From NCBI GenBank assembly GCA_002697005.1, contig NZUD01000019.1, positions 1 through 8,026 on the forward strand: a stretch of DNA of 8,026 bases, given 5' to 3'. A program made the position numbers and the translations under genes. How positions within the stretch are numbered: the first letter of the stretch is position 1; each line of letters starts with the position of its first letter. The notes beneath the pieces are model-generated. The model was not told the origin of the DNA. It searched no databases and was given only the letters and a program-made list of their open reading frames with translations. The DNA is from Chloroflexota bacterium. Its GTDB lineage: Bacteria; Chloroflexota; Dehalococcoidia; UBA3495. Positions 1 through 7,357 of this stretch are shown in pieces.

Positions 1-600
1 GGTTTATCCCAGCTTGACGAATGGAACACTTTGGGTATGCGCGGTACCATCAGCCCAAGTATGAAGTTGGACAACTGCGTGGTAGGCAAAGATGCCGCAC
101 TTGGAAAACCCGGAGAGGGATACCACACCGGAGTGACCCAGGGGTTCGGGCTCGGGTTCGCAGCGACATACATCGGAGCCGCCCAGACTGCCTTGGACTT
201 CACTAAAGAATTCTGCATGAACCAGACCTTCGCTCCAGACCCCGGAAGGGTGGCCGACGGGCTAGTGGTGCAGCGAACCATCGCCGAGATGGCGATGTCC
301 TTGAATAACGCCCGTAAGGCCCTTTATGACGCTGCAGGTCACTGGGAAGGTAAGACGGCCAACGAGAAAGCCGTTATTGCAGCTCGACCTAAATACCTTG
401 CTACCACCGCATCACTGGAAATATCAGCCAAGGCCATCCAGATAACCGGAGGCCGAAGCGTCCGAAAGAGCATGCCTCTGGAGCGCATCTTCAGGGATAT
501 CCGCACATCGACACTAATGCCGCCCAATCTGGACCGTTGCCTTGAGATGATTGGCCGCGCCGAATTTGGGCTGGATACACCACTGAACCGGGACGCCTAA
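1..600 (+). CDS. Acyl-CoA dehydrogenase family flavoprotein, C-terminal part (5' end outside window)
   Basis: The reading frame is open from base 1, so the start lies upstream; about 199 C-terminal residues are visible. It begins in the middle beta-domain (WNTLGMRGT, the usual 'LGMRGT' strand) and continues through the all-alpha C-terminal domain with the ITGGRS and ERIFRDIRT stretches, matching the family's QxxGGxG and RxxRDa motifs. Family members are FAD enzymes that normally make the alpha,beta double bond of an acyl-CoA. Here the position eight residues after the RD pair, where medium-chain-type enzymes have the catalytic Glu, is Pro (520-522). The alternative helix-G Glu of isovaleryl-CoA dehydrogenase aligns with Phe (145-147). 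It may therefore use another base or catalyse another reaction of this fold, such as a monooxygenase-like one. It lies 30 bases upstream of two CoA-transferases and is probably co-transcribed with them. The family call is firm; the substrate is unknown. Confidence 0.9.
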   Translation, partial: GLSQLDEWNTLGMRGTISPSMKLDNCVVGKDAALGKPGEGYHTGVTQGFGLGFAATYIGAAQTALDFTKEFCMNQTFAPDPGRVADGLVVQRTIAEMAMSLNNARKALYDAAGHWEGKTANEKAVIAARPKYLATTASLEISAKAIQITGGRSVRKSMPLERIFRDIRTSTLMPPNLDRCLEMIGRAEFGLDTPLNRDA

Positions 601-618
601 AGACTGTTTGCCGATATC

Positions 619-624
619 AGGAGA
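619..624 (+). promoter_or_regulatory. Ribosome binding site that fixes the TTG start at 631
   Basis: AGGAGA sits six bases before the TTG at 631. The codons from the upstream stop (598-600) to 631 contain no in-frame ATG or GTG. The next in-frame ATG, residue 48, would remove the conserved N-terminal CoA-transferase strand, so TTG is the likely start. Confidence 0.75.
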
Positions 625-630
625 ATACCC

Positions 631-1830
631 TTGCCCGAACGCGCCCTAGACGGGGTTAAGGTTCTAGACCTCACGCACCACATATCGGGCCCATACTGCA
701 CAAAACTGCTGGCCGATTTCGGCGCAGAGGTATTAAAGATAGAGCGGCCCGGAGGAGATCCTACCCGGAGGATGGCGCCCTTCTACCATGACGAGGTAGA
801 ACCGGAGAAGAGCCTCGTCTTCGCCTATTTGAACACCAATAAAAAAAGCGTAACGCTGAATCTAAAGTCGGAGAAAGGTATCCAGGTCCTGAAGTCTTTG
901 ATCGAAGAATCAGATGTTCTGGTGGAGAATTTCTCCCCTAGAGTCATGTCTTCATTGGGGTTGGACTATGAGTCCCTCCAGGGGATAAACCCTGGTCTAG
1001 TTATGACCTCTATCTCCAACTTTGGGCAGACCGGCCCGTACCGGAATTACAAAGCTGCGGATATCGTCGAATACGCCATGGGTGGACTGATGTATATCTC
1101 CGGAGCTTACGACCGGGAACCGCTCAAGCACGCTTTCAACCAGGCACAGTTCAAAGCCGGGACTGACGGCGCATCGGCGACTCTGATGGCCATGTACCAC
1201 CAGCGGCTGACCGGTGAAGGACAAAGAGTGGACGTCTCAATCCAAGAGGCCGTTGCCACTGGTCTCAGAGATGTGGTCAACAACTTCACATACACTGGGG
1301 CGGTACGGCGCAGACAGCCCAACCATAGCGGAGACCTGAGCCGACTCAGGGCCAGCTCCGACGGCCATCTCATCCCCAATCCAGGCATAGGCGCCGGACT
1401 GAATTGGAACATCATGGTCGATTTCATGGGACTGCCGGAACTGAGCGATGACAAGTTCAACACCCCCTCGGCTCGGCTGGCCAATGCCGAAGAGCTCGGC
1501 CAAATTCTGGACGACTATTTCATCCAACATAACAAGTACGAGCGATTCTATGCCGCCCACGAGAAGCGGTTCATCTTCGGAGTGGTACAGTCACCTGAAG
1601 AAGTCATGGCCGACCCACAATTCGAGGCCAGGAACTACTTCGTGGATATCGAGCACCCATCCCTGGGAATCCTTAAGTATCCTGGCGCTCCCTTCGAGAT
1701 GAGCGGTACGCCTTGGGAAGCCCGCAGCCCGGCACCAACTCTTGGCCAACACAACCAGGAAGTCATCGCCGAACGCCTAGGCCACACAACTGAACAACTG
1801 GCCCAAATGCGGGCCATGCAGATCATTTAA
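631..1830 (+). CDS. CoA-transferase family III (CaiB/BaiF) protein, probably the non-catalytic partner subunit
   Basis: This 399-residue protein has the usual length for formyl-CoA transferase (Frc)-type enzymes, which move CoA between carboxylic acids in the cytoplasm. Family landmarks in order are LDGVKVLDLTH at the N-terminus, LLADFGAEVLKIERPGGDPTR (residues 26-46, here spanning the first Rossmann strand and CoA contact loop), VLVENFSP (96-103), QTGPY (133-137) and TGEGQRVDVS (194-203). Counting back from that last motif with no gap, the catalytic Asp169 of formyl-CoA transferase falls on Gln173 (codon 1147-1149). Asp179 is nearby but six residues out of register. Frc Gln17 is also not kept (Ile18). 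The next gene encodes a paralogue that keeps the Asp, so I infer this is the structural half of a heteromeric transferase. It could instead be an independent enzyme with a displaced catalytic residue. Start is TTG. Confidence 0.9.
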   Translation: MPERALDGVKVLDLTHHISGPYCTKLLADFGAEVLKIERPGGDPTRRMAPFYHDEVEPEKSLVFAYLNTNKKSVTLNLKSEKGIQVLKSLIEESDVLVENFSPRVMSSLGLDYESLQGINPGLVMTSISNFGQTGPYRNYKAADIVEYAMGGLMYISGAYDREPLKHAFNQAQFKAGTDGASATLMAMYHQRLTGEGQRVDVSIQEAVATGLRDVVNNFTYTGAVRRRQPNHSGDLSRLRASSDGHLIPNPGIGAGLNWNIMVDFMGLPELSDDKFNTPSARLANAEELGQILDDYFIQHNKYERFYAAHEKRFIFGVVQSPEEVMADPQFEARNYFVDIEHPSLGILKYPGAPFEMSGTPWEARSPAPTLGQHNQEVIAERLGHTTEQLAQMRAMQII

Positions 1831-1847
1831 CGGAGAATCACCGAACC

Positions 1848-3194
1848 ATGCAAGGTCCCTTAGAGGGTTTAAGAATAATCGAGATGGGCCAGCTCATCGC
1901 CATCCCATTCGCCATGAAGATGTTGGCGGATATGGGTGCCCAGGTCATACGCCTGGAGTCCACAGGGCGGCTGGAGAGCTACCGCAGCGACTCGGTTTAC
2001 CAGAATGACGTGTCCGGCGAGTTCTGGAACAAAGGAGCCAACTTCTATGAACAAAACCGCAACAAACTGGGCATCACGCTGGATCTGAGCAAACCCGAGG
2101 GATTACAGATCCTGTTGGAACTCATCTCAGTGGCCGACATCTTTGCCGAGAACTTCACCCCTAGAGTTATCAAGAATTTCGGGCTTGAGTACGAAGACCT
2201 TCGGAAGTTAAAACCGGACATCATCATGGTGTCTTCTACAGGTTACGGGTTCTACGGACCCTGGGCTAACTTCGGTGCGACCGGCCCTGCCACCGAGGGT
2301 GCGGCGGGGCTTGCCTATCAGACCGGCTATCTGGGCGGCCAGCCGGTGATGTCTGAGATTCCCTACACCGATTACACCTCTGGAGAGCACACGGTCTTTG
2401 CCGTGATGGCGGCACTGATGCACCGCCTAAAAACCGGACAGGGCCAATTCGTTGACATCTCACAGACCCAAGCCACCAGCTCTACCATCCCGGAGGTTCT
2501 GATGGACTTCTCGGCCAATGGGCGCTCAGGCCAGCGCATAGGGAACCAGGACGTCTCAATGTCGCCTCACGGCTGCTATCCCTGCAAGGGTGACGACCGC
2601 TGGATAAGTGTCGCCGTCACCACCGACGCCCAGTGGCAATCCCTCTGCCGAGTCCTGGAGGAGAGCAATTGGGCCACCGATATCAGGTTTGAGGACTCCC
2701 TCAGCCGCTGGAAGAACCGGGATGAATTGGACTCACTGATCGGGCCGGCTACCGCCGCCTGGGACGCCCATGAACTGATGAATGCCCTACAGAGTGAAGG
2801 GGTTGCCGCCGGAGCTGTTTTTGACAGCAAGGACCTGCTGTTCGACCCTCACCTGATCGAGCGGGGCTTCTACGAAGTTGTTAACCACCAAGACAAAACC
2901 GGTATCCCACCGCTTCCCTACGCTAGCCGGCCCTGGAAGCTTTCAAAGACCCCCGCAGTGAAGGGTAAATCGGCCCCGTTGATGGGCGAGCACAACTCTT
3001 TGATTCTCGGAGAACTGCTGGGCAAGACCGCCGAAGAAATGACGGATTTTGAGAAGACCGGAATCATCGGATATGGACCGAAAGACCCGCGGCCGGTTCA
3101 GCGCCCATCCCTAGATGAACAGGTACGGCAGGGCCGCATGCAGCGTTACGAGGCTGACTTCGAACAACAGGTCAGGCGGGCGTTCCCGGAGTAG
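1848..3194 (+). CDS. CoA-transferase family III (CaiB/BaiF) protein, catalytic type
   Basis: This 448-residue paralogue of the preceding gene starts 17 bases after its stop, with GGAGA at 1832-1836 as ribosome site. It shows LEGLRIIEMGQ at the N-terminus, MLADMGAQVIRLES (25-38), IFAENFTP (98-105), GYGFYGPW (132-139) and TGQGQFVDIS (196-205). The catalytic Asp is Asp175 (codon 2370-2372), in DYTSG, with exactly the spacing to TGxGQ found in formyl-CoA transferase Asp169. Family chemistry runs through an aspartyl-CoA thioester formed on this residue. After about residue 404, where relatives usually end, there is a tail of about 44 residues rich in Arg, Gln and Glu, with helix-like QVRQGRMQRYEADFEQQVRR. 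Together with the preceding gene it resembles two-subunit systems such as succinyl-CoA:benzylsuccinate (BbsEF) or succinyl-CoA:malate (SmtAB) transferases. CoA donor and acceptor cannot be read from the sequence. Confidence 0.92.
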   Translation: MQGPLEGLRIIEMGQLIAIPFAMKMLADMGAQVIRLESTGRLESYRSDSVYQNDVSGEFWNKGANFYEQNRNKLGITLDLSKPEGLQILLELISVADIFAENFTPRVIKNFGLEYEDLRKLKPDIIMVSSTGYGFYGPWANFGATGPATEGAAGLAYQTGYLGGQPVMSEIPYTDYTSGEHTVFAVMAALMHRLKTGQGQFVDISQTQATSSTIPEVLMDFSANGRSGQRIGNQDVSMSPHGCYPCKGDDRWISVAVTTDAQWQSLCRVLEESNWATDIRFEDSLSRWKNRDELDSLIGPATAAWDAHELMNALQSEGVAAGAVFDSKDLLFDPHLIERGFYEVVNHQDKTGIPPLPYASRPWKLSKTPAVKGKSAPLMGEHNSLILGELLGKTAEEMTDFEKTGIIGYGPKDPRPVQRPSLDEQVRQGRMQRYEADFEQQVRRAFPE

Positions 3195-3220
3195 GCAGTT
3201 AACAGATAAGAGCTTAACGA

Positions 3221-3262
3221 GAAATTCCCCGACCTGCCTTATGAATCGAGGGATTTCTTTTT
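3221..3262 (+). terminator. Probable intrinsic terminator of the CoA-transferase operon
   Basis: The left arm GAAATTCCCCGA (3221-3232) pairs with the right arm TCGAGGGATTTC (3246-3257). About 11 base pairs form with one bulged base on each side, around a 13-base loop, followed at once by TTTTT (3258-3262). It lies 27 bases after the second CoA-transferase stop and 22 bases before the end of the convergent monooxygenase gene. On the opposite strand the T-run is poor, so it probably works mainly for the + strand operon. Confidence 0.7.
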
Positions 3263-3283
3263 GAAACGAGGTTCGCGACCAAT

Positions 3284-4918
3284 CTACTGAAGCACGAAGC
3301 CCTCGTAGCCTTTAGCTGCTACTTCTGCCCGCTTTGCCCGCATGGCTGGGGCGGTATCCGGGGCTGTTAGCAGGGCGCGAGCTTTTCCTGGTATGTTAGC
3401 TCCCACGAACCAATTGGCTGCTTTGGTCCGTAGGATTTTCTCCCCTTCGTCGTTGACGTGTTGGACCCAACCATCTTCGGCCTCAATGGTTGGTTCTATG
3501 CGACTAAATCCACTGTCGCGCACATGGGCTATGCACTCCGATACCCAGTCTATCAGCGGCTCGGCTGCCCGTACGAAATTTCCGACCGACGCGGCATTCA
3601 CGGTGAAAAGGTTAGGGTACCCAGCGCTTGAGATTCCCATGTAGGTGCGAGGACCTTGTTCAAACTTGTCCTTCAGCAGCGCCCCACCTTCACCGTAGAT
3701 ATCGATGTTGAGGAGCGCGCCGGTCACAGCGTCATAACCGGTGGCGTATATGATGACATCCAGGTCATAATCGGAGGCGGTGGTCTTCACGCCGGTAGGG
3801 GTTATGCGCTCGATCGGTGCATCACGGACGTCGACCAGTAACACATTGTCACGATTGAAAGTGTCGTAGTAATTGGTCTCGCACGGCACCCGTTTTGCGC
3901 CGAACGTATGGTCCTTGGGTACCAGCAATTCCGCGACTTCCGGGTCATGGACCCGCTCGCGAATCTTATTCCGGACGAACTCTGCGTAGTCATCGTTGGC
4001 TTCTCCTGGAACCATAACGTCGTAGAAATTAGATAGCCATTTACCGAATCCCGGCTTCTGCCACAACGTCTCGTACTGATTGAGTCTTTCCTCCGGGGTC
4101 ACTGACATGGCCGACCTCGGGTCGAACTCGTGCATAAACGAGCCAGCGGTTTCGTTGCAAATCCGAAATATCTCTGGATAATTTGCCTTTATCTCCTTCT
4201 GTGCCTCATCGTCGATGGGGCCGTTTCGGAGAGGTGCGCAGTAGTTGGCTGTCCGCTGGAAGACCGTCAGATGGGCAACTTCTGGAGCGATCATTGGTAT
4301 GAGTTGAACAGCGGTCGCTCCAGTTCCTATGACTCCAACGCGTTTCCCAGCCAGGTCCATACCTTCCTTGGGCCATCGACCGGTGTGACACCACCGGCCC
4401 TTAAAATCATTAATCCCTTCGAACGCTGGTATGTAGCCAGCAGACAATAGGCCGACGGCCGTAACGAAGAATTGTCCCTTGACCAGATATCCGTCGGTCC
4501 CTTCTATCTGCCAGACATTTTCGTCTTCAAGGTAAGTTGCAGATTTGACGCGAGTCTTGAACCGGATGTCCTTACGAAGGTCGAATTTGTCGGCCACGTA
4601 GTTCAGGTAGCGTTCGTTCTCGGGCTGGCCCGAGTAATGCTCTTTCCAGTCCCATTCCTGAAGCAACTCTTCCGAAAATGAATACCCATAAGAGTAGCTC
4701 TCGGAGTCGAAGCGGCAACCCGGGTAACGGTTCCAGTACCAAGTCCCGCCTACCCCAGTGGCTTCGTCCAGGACCTGGACAGAGAGACCCAACTCTCTCA
4801 TACGGTATAGCGCGTACAGCCCGGTCACTCCGGCTCCAATGACTACTACATCGTACTGTTCGATGTCTCCAGATTTAGCTGAAGCGGCTGCTGGTTGTTC
4901 CTGTAGAGAATCTGCCAT
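3284..4918 (-). CDS. Class B flavin-dependent monooxygenase, Baeyer-Villiger type
   Basis: This 544-residue protein has almost the length of cyclohexanone monooxygenase. Such enzymes use FAD, NADPH and O2 to insert oxygen next to a ketone, giving an ester or lactone. Visible are the FAD-binding GAGVTG (28-33), GGTWYWNRYPG (57-67) followed by Asp71, the Baeyer-Villiger fingerprint FKGRWCHTGRWP (172-183), the NADPH Rossmann motif GTGATA (198-203), Arg343 in AKRVPCE (position of the catalytic Arg of phenylacetone monooxygenase), NRDNV (355-359) and YATGYDA near the C-terminal third. Two things are odd. The usual GPxSP stretch after PNLF is replaced by NAASVG and the loop is about four residues short. 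The final LYxGGxxxYR segment is replaced by LLTAPDTAP. The frame is unbroken and ends in KGYEGFVLQ, as in phenylacetone monooxygenase. AAGGAG lies seven bases before the ATG. Convergent with the CoA-transferase operon; substrate unknown. Confidence 0.92.
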   Translation of the reverse strand: MADSLQEQPAAASAKSGDIEQYDVVVIGAGVTGLYALYRMRELGLSVQVLDEATGVGGTWYWNRYPGCRFDSESYSYGYSFSEELLQEWDWKEHYSGQPENERYLNYVADKFDLRKDIRFKTRVKSATYLEDENVWQIEGTDGYLVKGQFFVTAVGLLSAGYIPAFEGINDFKGRWCHTGRWPKEGMDLAGKRVGVIGTGATAVQLIPMIAPEVAHLTVFQRTANYCAPLRNGPIDDEAQKEIKANYPEIFRICNETAGSFMHEFDPRSAMSVTPEERLNQYETLWQKPGFGKWLSNFYDVMVPGEANDDYAEFVRNKIRERVHDPEVAELLVPKDHTFGAKRVPCETNYYDTFNRDNVLLVDVRDAPIERITPTGVKTTASDYDLDVIIYATGYDAVTGALLNIDIYGEGGALLKDKFEQGPRTYMGISSAGYPNLFTVNAASVGNFVRAAEPLIDWVSECIAHVRDSGFSRIEPTIEAEDGWVQHVNDEGEKILRTKAANWFVGANIPGKARALLTAPDTAPAMRAKRAEVAAKGYEGFVLQ

Positions 4919-5016
4919 GTCGTTACTCCTTCGGCTCTCTGGGTTATCGGTCTGATTTGAGAGGCTTTCTTCGTGCGACTACGACCAGCTCTTGGGGTTA
5001 TGTCATATGGTAAGAA

Positions 5017-5041
5017 TTTACACTGTTACAGAAGTGATAAA
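5017..5041. repeat. Imperfect inverted repeat, possible operator upstream of the monooxygenase
   Basis: TTTACACT (5017-5024) and AGTGATAAA (5033-5041) are inverted copies apart from one extra A, separated by eight bases. The site lies about 100-120 bases upstream of the monooxygenase start, overlapping the weak promoter-like elements there. The size and spacing would suit a dimeric repressor such as a TetR- or GntR-type protein, but no regulator gene is present in the window. Chance occurrence in an AT-rich patch is possible. Confidence 0.3.
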
Positions 5042-5178
5042 AATAGTCTAGATGGCAAAGGCTGGATATCCCTTGGGACTCCGGTGATGTGAGGGCTTTG
5101 TAGCTCGCGGTCCGCGTTTGGAATCGCGTAACGAAATTCTTCAGCTAGCGCTTTGGAATGAGCTGCTTTCTGTTGTTA

Positions 5179-5207
5179 ACCCTGACTAGATTATGATTCC
5201 TCAGGGT
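5179..5207 (-). repeat. Perfect 7-base inverted repeat after leuD
   Basis: ACCCTGA (5179-5185) and TCAGGGT (5201-5207) are exact inverted copies around a 15-base loop, starting 21 bases past the leuD stop on the - strand. The position suits the 3' end of the leuCD transcript, but no T-run follows on either strand. It is not a standard intrinsic terminator; it could protect the 3' end or be chance. Confidence 0.35.
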
Positions 5208-5228
5208 GCGAGCTGGTCGCGATTTGGT

Positions 5229-5822
5229 TTAAAGCCCATGCCTGGCCTCGTAATCGCCGATGTCGTTCTCCATGCGGAGGGTAAGGCCGATGTCGTCCAG
5301 ACCGTTGACTAAGGAGTCTTTGCGGGCGGCATCTATATCGAAGGAGATGGATATCTCTTCGCTTTCGTCCCAAACCTGTTGGCCAACCAGATCAACGGTC
5401 AACTCGATACCGGCGTCGGTTTCGGCTTTGTCCATAATCTCCCGCACTTGTTCGGAGGACAAGACTAAGGGCAGTACGCCGTTCTTGAAGCAGTTGTTAT
5501 AAAAAATATCGGCGAAACTAGTGGATATGATGCATTTGATCCCGTAGTCGCGCAGCGCCCAAGGGGCATGCTCGCGGGAAGAACCACACCCAAAGTTAGG
5601 ACCGGCAACGAGAACATTAGCATTCCTGTATTCCGGCTTGTTCAGGACGAAGTCTGGATTATCGGAACCATCAGCGTTGTAGCGCCAAGACGAGAACAGT
5701 GCTCCCTCGAAGCCTTTCCGTTCGATGCTTTTTAGGTACACCGCCGGGATAATCTGGTCGGTGTCGATATTGATTCGGTCGATGGGTGCAACCACACCGG
5801 TTATTTTCGTGAAGGCGTCCAT
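5229..5822 (-). CDS. leuD: 3-Isopropylmalate dehydratase small subunit
   Basis: This 197-residue protein, the usual LeuD length, is the swivelling small subunit of isopropylmalate isomerase. With LeuC it converts 2-isopropylmalate to 3-isopropylmalate in leucine biosynthesis, in the cytoplasm. Signature stretches are DTDQIIP (20-26), RKGFEGALFSSWR (35-47) and the substrate-loop motif GCGSSREHAPWAL (78-90), followed by FADIFYNNCFKNGVLP. AGGAGA lies six bases before the ATG. It follows leuC by 24 bases on the same strand and is surely co-transcribed with it. Nothing is unusual. The GCGSSREHA motif and the size separate it from aconitase fusions. The sequence alone does not rule out homoaconitase or citraconate-type substrates, but the pairing with bacterial-type LeuC favours LeuD. 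Confidence 0.96.
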   Translation of the reverse strand: MDAFTKITGVVAPIDRINIDTDQIIPAVYLKSIERKGFEGALFSSWRYNADGSDNPDFVLNKPEYRNANVLVAGPNFGCGSSREHAPWALRDYGIKCIISTSFADIFYNNCFKNGVLPLVLSSEQVREIMDKAETDAGIELTVDLVGQQVWDESEEISISFDIDAARKDSLVNGLDDIGLTLRMENDIGDYEARHGL

Positions 5823-5846
5823 GGTTTATCTCCTAGCTTAATGGGC

Positions 5847-7247
5847 CTAAAGGGCTCTGACGTCGACGAAGTGTCCGGCGACCGCCGCCGCTGCAGCCAT
5901 GGCGGGGCTGACTAGATGGGTACGGCCGCCCTTGCCCTGTCTGCCTTCAAAGTTGCGGTTGGAGGTGGAGGCGCAGCGTTCGCCCGGCTTCAATATATCT
6001 GGGTTCATGCCCAGACACATGGAGCAACCAGCGACCCTCCAATCAACTCCTGCTTCTACGAGTATCTTATCTAGGCCCTCATCTTCGGCTTCTTTCTTGA
6101 TCTTGGCCGAACCTGGCACCATCATGGCATAGACATCGTCGTGGACCTTCTTGCCCTTCACGACATCTGCGGCGGCGCGAATGTCCTCCAGTCGCGAGTT
6201 GGTACATGCGCCGATGAAGACCCGATCCAGTTTGATATCTTGAATCGCCATGCCAGCTTTCAGGTCCATGTACTCGAGGGCTCGGGTCAGGGCATCACGG
6301 GCGTTGTCGTCCTCTGCATCAGCAGGATCCGGAATCTTCCCAGATATCGGCGCCACCATCCCTGGAGTTGTACCCCAGGTTACATGGGGTTCAATCTCGG
6401 ACGCCTCGAACTCCACCACTTTGTCGTACTTGGCGCCGGAATCAGTAGCCAGGGCCTTCCAACGTTCCACCGCAACGTCAAAGTCGGTACCTTGGGGTGC
6501 GAATTGTCGGCCACGCAAGTAATCAAAGGTCGTCTGGTCGGGGGCAATCATACCAGCCCTGGCGCCAGCCTCGATACTCATGTTGCAGACGGTCATTCGA
6601 CCGTCCATGGACAGATTGCGGATAGCTTCGCCGGTATACTCGATGACATGGCCTACACCACCGTAAACGCCGATCTTGCCGATGATTGCCAGGATGATGT
6701 CCTTGGCGGTAACGCCACGGGGCAACTCGCCATTTACCCGCACCTCCATAGTGTCCGGCTTGAAGGAGCGGAGGGTCTGAGTTGCCAGAACGTGCTCAAC
6801 CTCTGAGGTCCCGATGCCGATGGCGAAAGCCCCTAGAGCACCGTGGGTTGAGGTGTGGCTATCGCCGCAGACCACTGTCTTGCCGGGCTGGGTGTAGCCG
6901 AGGTCAGGACCAATCACATGGACGATCCCCTGCAATGGACTGAAACGGTCGTAGAGAGTGACTCCGAACTCCGCGCAGTTGCGGTCCAAAGCGTCCAACT
7001 GTTTCTTGGATATCTCATCGGTCACCGGAAGTGAGAGGTCCCAGGTGGGGGTGTTGTGGTCGGCAGTGGCGACGGTCAAATCAAGGCGTCGCACCTTCCG
7101 ACCAGCGTCCCGGAGGCCGTCGAAGGCCTGCGGGGAGGTCACTTCATGGACCAAGTGCAGGTCTACATAGATAATCGGCGACTCGCCGGGCTGTTCTGCC
7201 ACTATGTGGTCTTCCCAGATTTTTTCGAACATCGTCTTGGGAGGCAT
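5847..7247 (-). CDS. leuC: 3-Isopropylmalate dehydratase large subunit
   Basis: At 466 residues this has the same length as E. coli LeuC. It is the [4Fe-4S] subunit of isopropylmalate isomerase, acting with the LeuD product encoded directly downstream. Visible motifs are TADHN (61-65), [14 protein letters not shown] (126-139) and GTSEVEH (146-152). The three cluster ligands are Cys348 in FIGACTNSR and Cys408 and Cys411 in GCSMCLGMN, one residue off the E. coli numbering 347/407/410. The aconitase-family tail [17 protein letters not shown] is intact. The AAGGAAG ribosome site (7254-7260) ends six bases before the ATG. Transcription probably begins about 100 bases upstream at an extended -10 promoter (7358-7366). 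No leuA or leuB is in the window. The leader shows no run of Leu codons that would indicate classical attenuation. Confidence 0.97.
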   Translation of the reverse strand: MPPKTMFEKIWEDHIVAEQPGESPIIYVDLHLVHEVTSPQAFDGLRDAGRKVRRLDLTVATADHNTPTWDLSLPVTDEISKKQLDALDRNCAEFGVTLYDRFSPLQGIVHVIGPDLGYTQPGKTVVCGDSHTSTHGALGAFAIGIGTSEVEHVLATQTLRSFKPDTMEVRVNGELPRGVTAKDIILAIIGKIGVYGGVGHVIEYTGEAIRNLSMDGRMTVCNMSIEAGARAGMIAPDQTTFDYLRGRQFAPQGTDFDVAVERWKALATDSGAKYDKVVEFEASEIEPHVTWGTTPGMVAPISGKIPDPADAEDDNARDALTRALEYMDLKAGMAIQDIKLDRVFIGACTNSRLEDIRAAADVVKGKKVHDDVYAMMVPGSAKIKKEAEDEGLDKILVEAGVDWRVAGCSMCLGMNPDILKPGERCASTSNRNFEGRQGKGGRTHLVSPAMAAAAAVAGHFVDVRAL

Positions 7248-7321
7248 TTAGGTCTTCCTTAAGCAAAATCAGATTCGATTGCCCGGCCTTAGTTATTTAG
7301 AGAACACCACCAAGAAACCCA

Positions 7322-7338
7322 CCCCACGCCTAAACCAG
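7322..7338. repeat. Direct repeat copy 1 in the leuC leader
   Basis: CCCCACGCCTAAACCAG matches the copy at 7442-7458 at 15 of 17 bases, with an uninterrupted 12-base-class core ACGCCTAAACC identical in both. It lies about 20 bases downstream of the predicted leuC -10 box, so it falls in or just at the start of the leuC transcript. Confidence 0.5.
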
Positions 7339-7357
7339 ACGCCGGAAACCGCGACGT

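Larger units (their letters stand above)
4919..5228. other. 310-base intergenic region between the monooxygenase and leuD
   Basis: No credible gene lies here; short frames have no ribosome site or family resemblance. The part nearest the monooxygenase must hold its leftward promoter. An AT-rich patch at about 5001-5045 is the likeliest place: on the - strand TTTTTA and TAAATT are separated by 17 bases, a weak match to the -35/-10 consensus. The same patch contains an imperfect inverted repeat (5017-5041). A GC-rich palindrome CGCGGTCCGCG lies at 5106-5116. The leuD-proximal end has a 7-base perfect inverted repeat (5179-5207). Nothing else is evident. Confidence 0.6.

Noticed and set aside
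1107..1560. Overlapping - strand open frames inside the first CoA-transferase
   Set aside because: They are antisense shadows of a gene with clear family motifs along its length.
5106..5116. Palindrome CGCGGTCCGCG as an operator or hairpin
   Set aside because: The single-base centre cannot form a hairpin loop, and one short GC palindrome without a neighbouring promoter is not enough evidence.
5179..5207. Hairpin after leuD as an intrinsic terminator
   Set aside because: The stem is perfect but only seven base pairs, and no T-run follows on either strand. It is kept only as an inverted repeat.
6141..6806. 221-codon open frame on the + strand
   Set aside because: It lies wholly antisense to leuC, whose cluster ligands and motifs are intact. 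Its product resembles no family I know and no ribosome site precedes it.
7289..7327. Trp-rich 12-codon frame starting with GTG in the leuC leader on the - strand
   Set aside because: It would be odd as a leader peptide for a leucine operon because it has a single Leu codon. It has no ribosome site, and the Trp codons are explained by a G/T-rich stretch.
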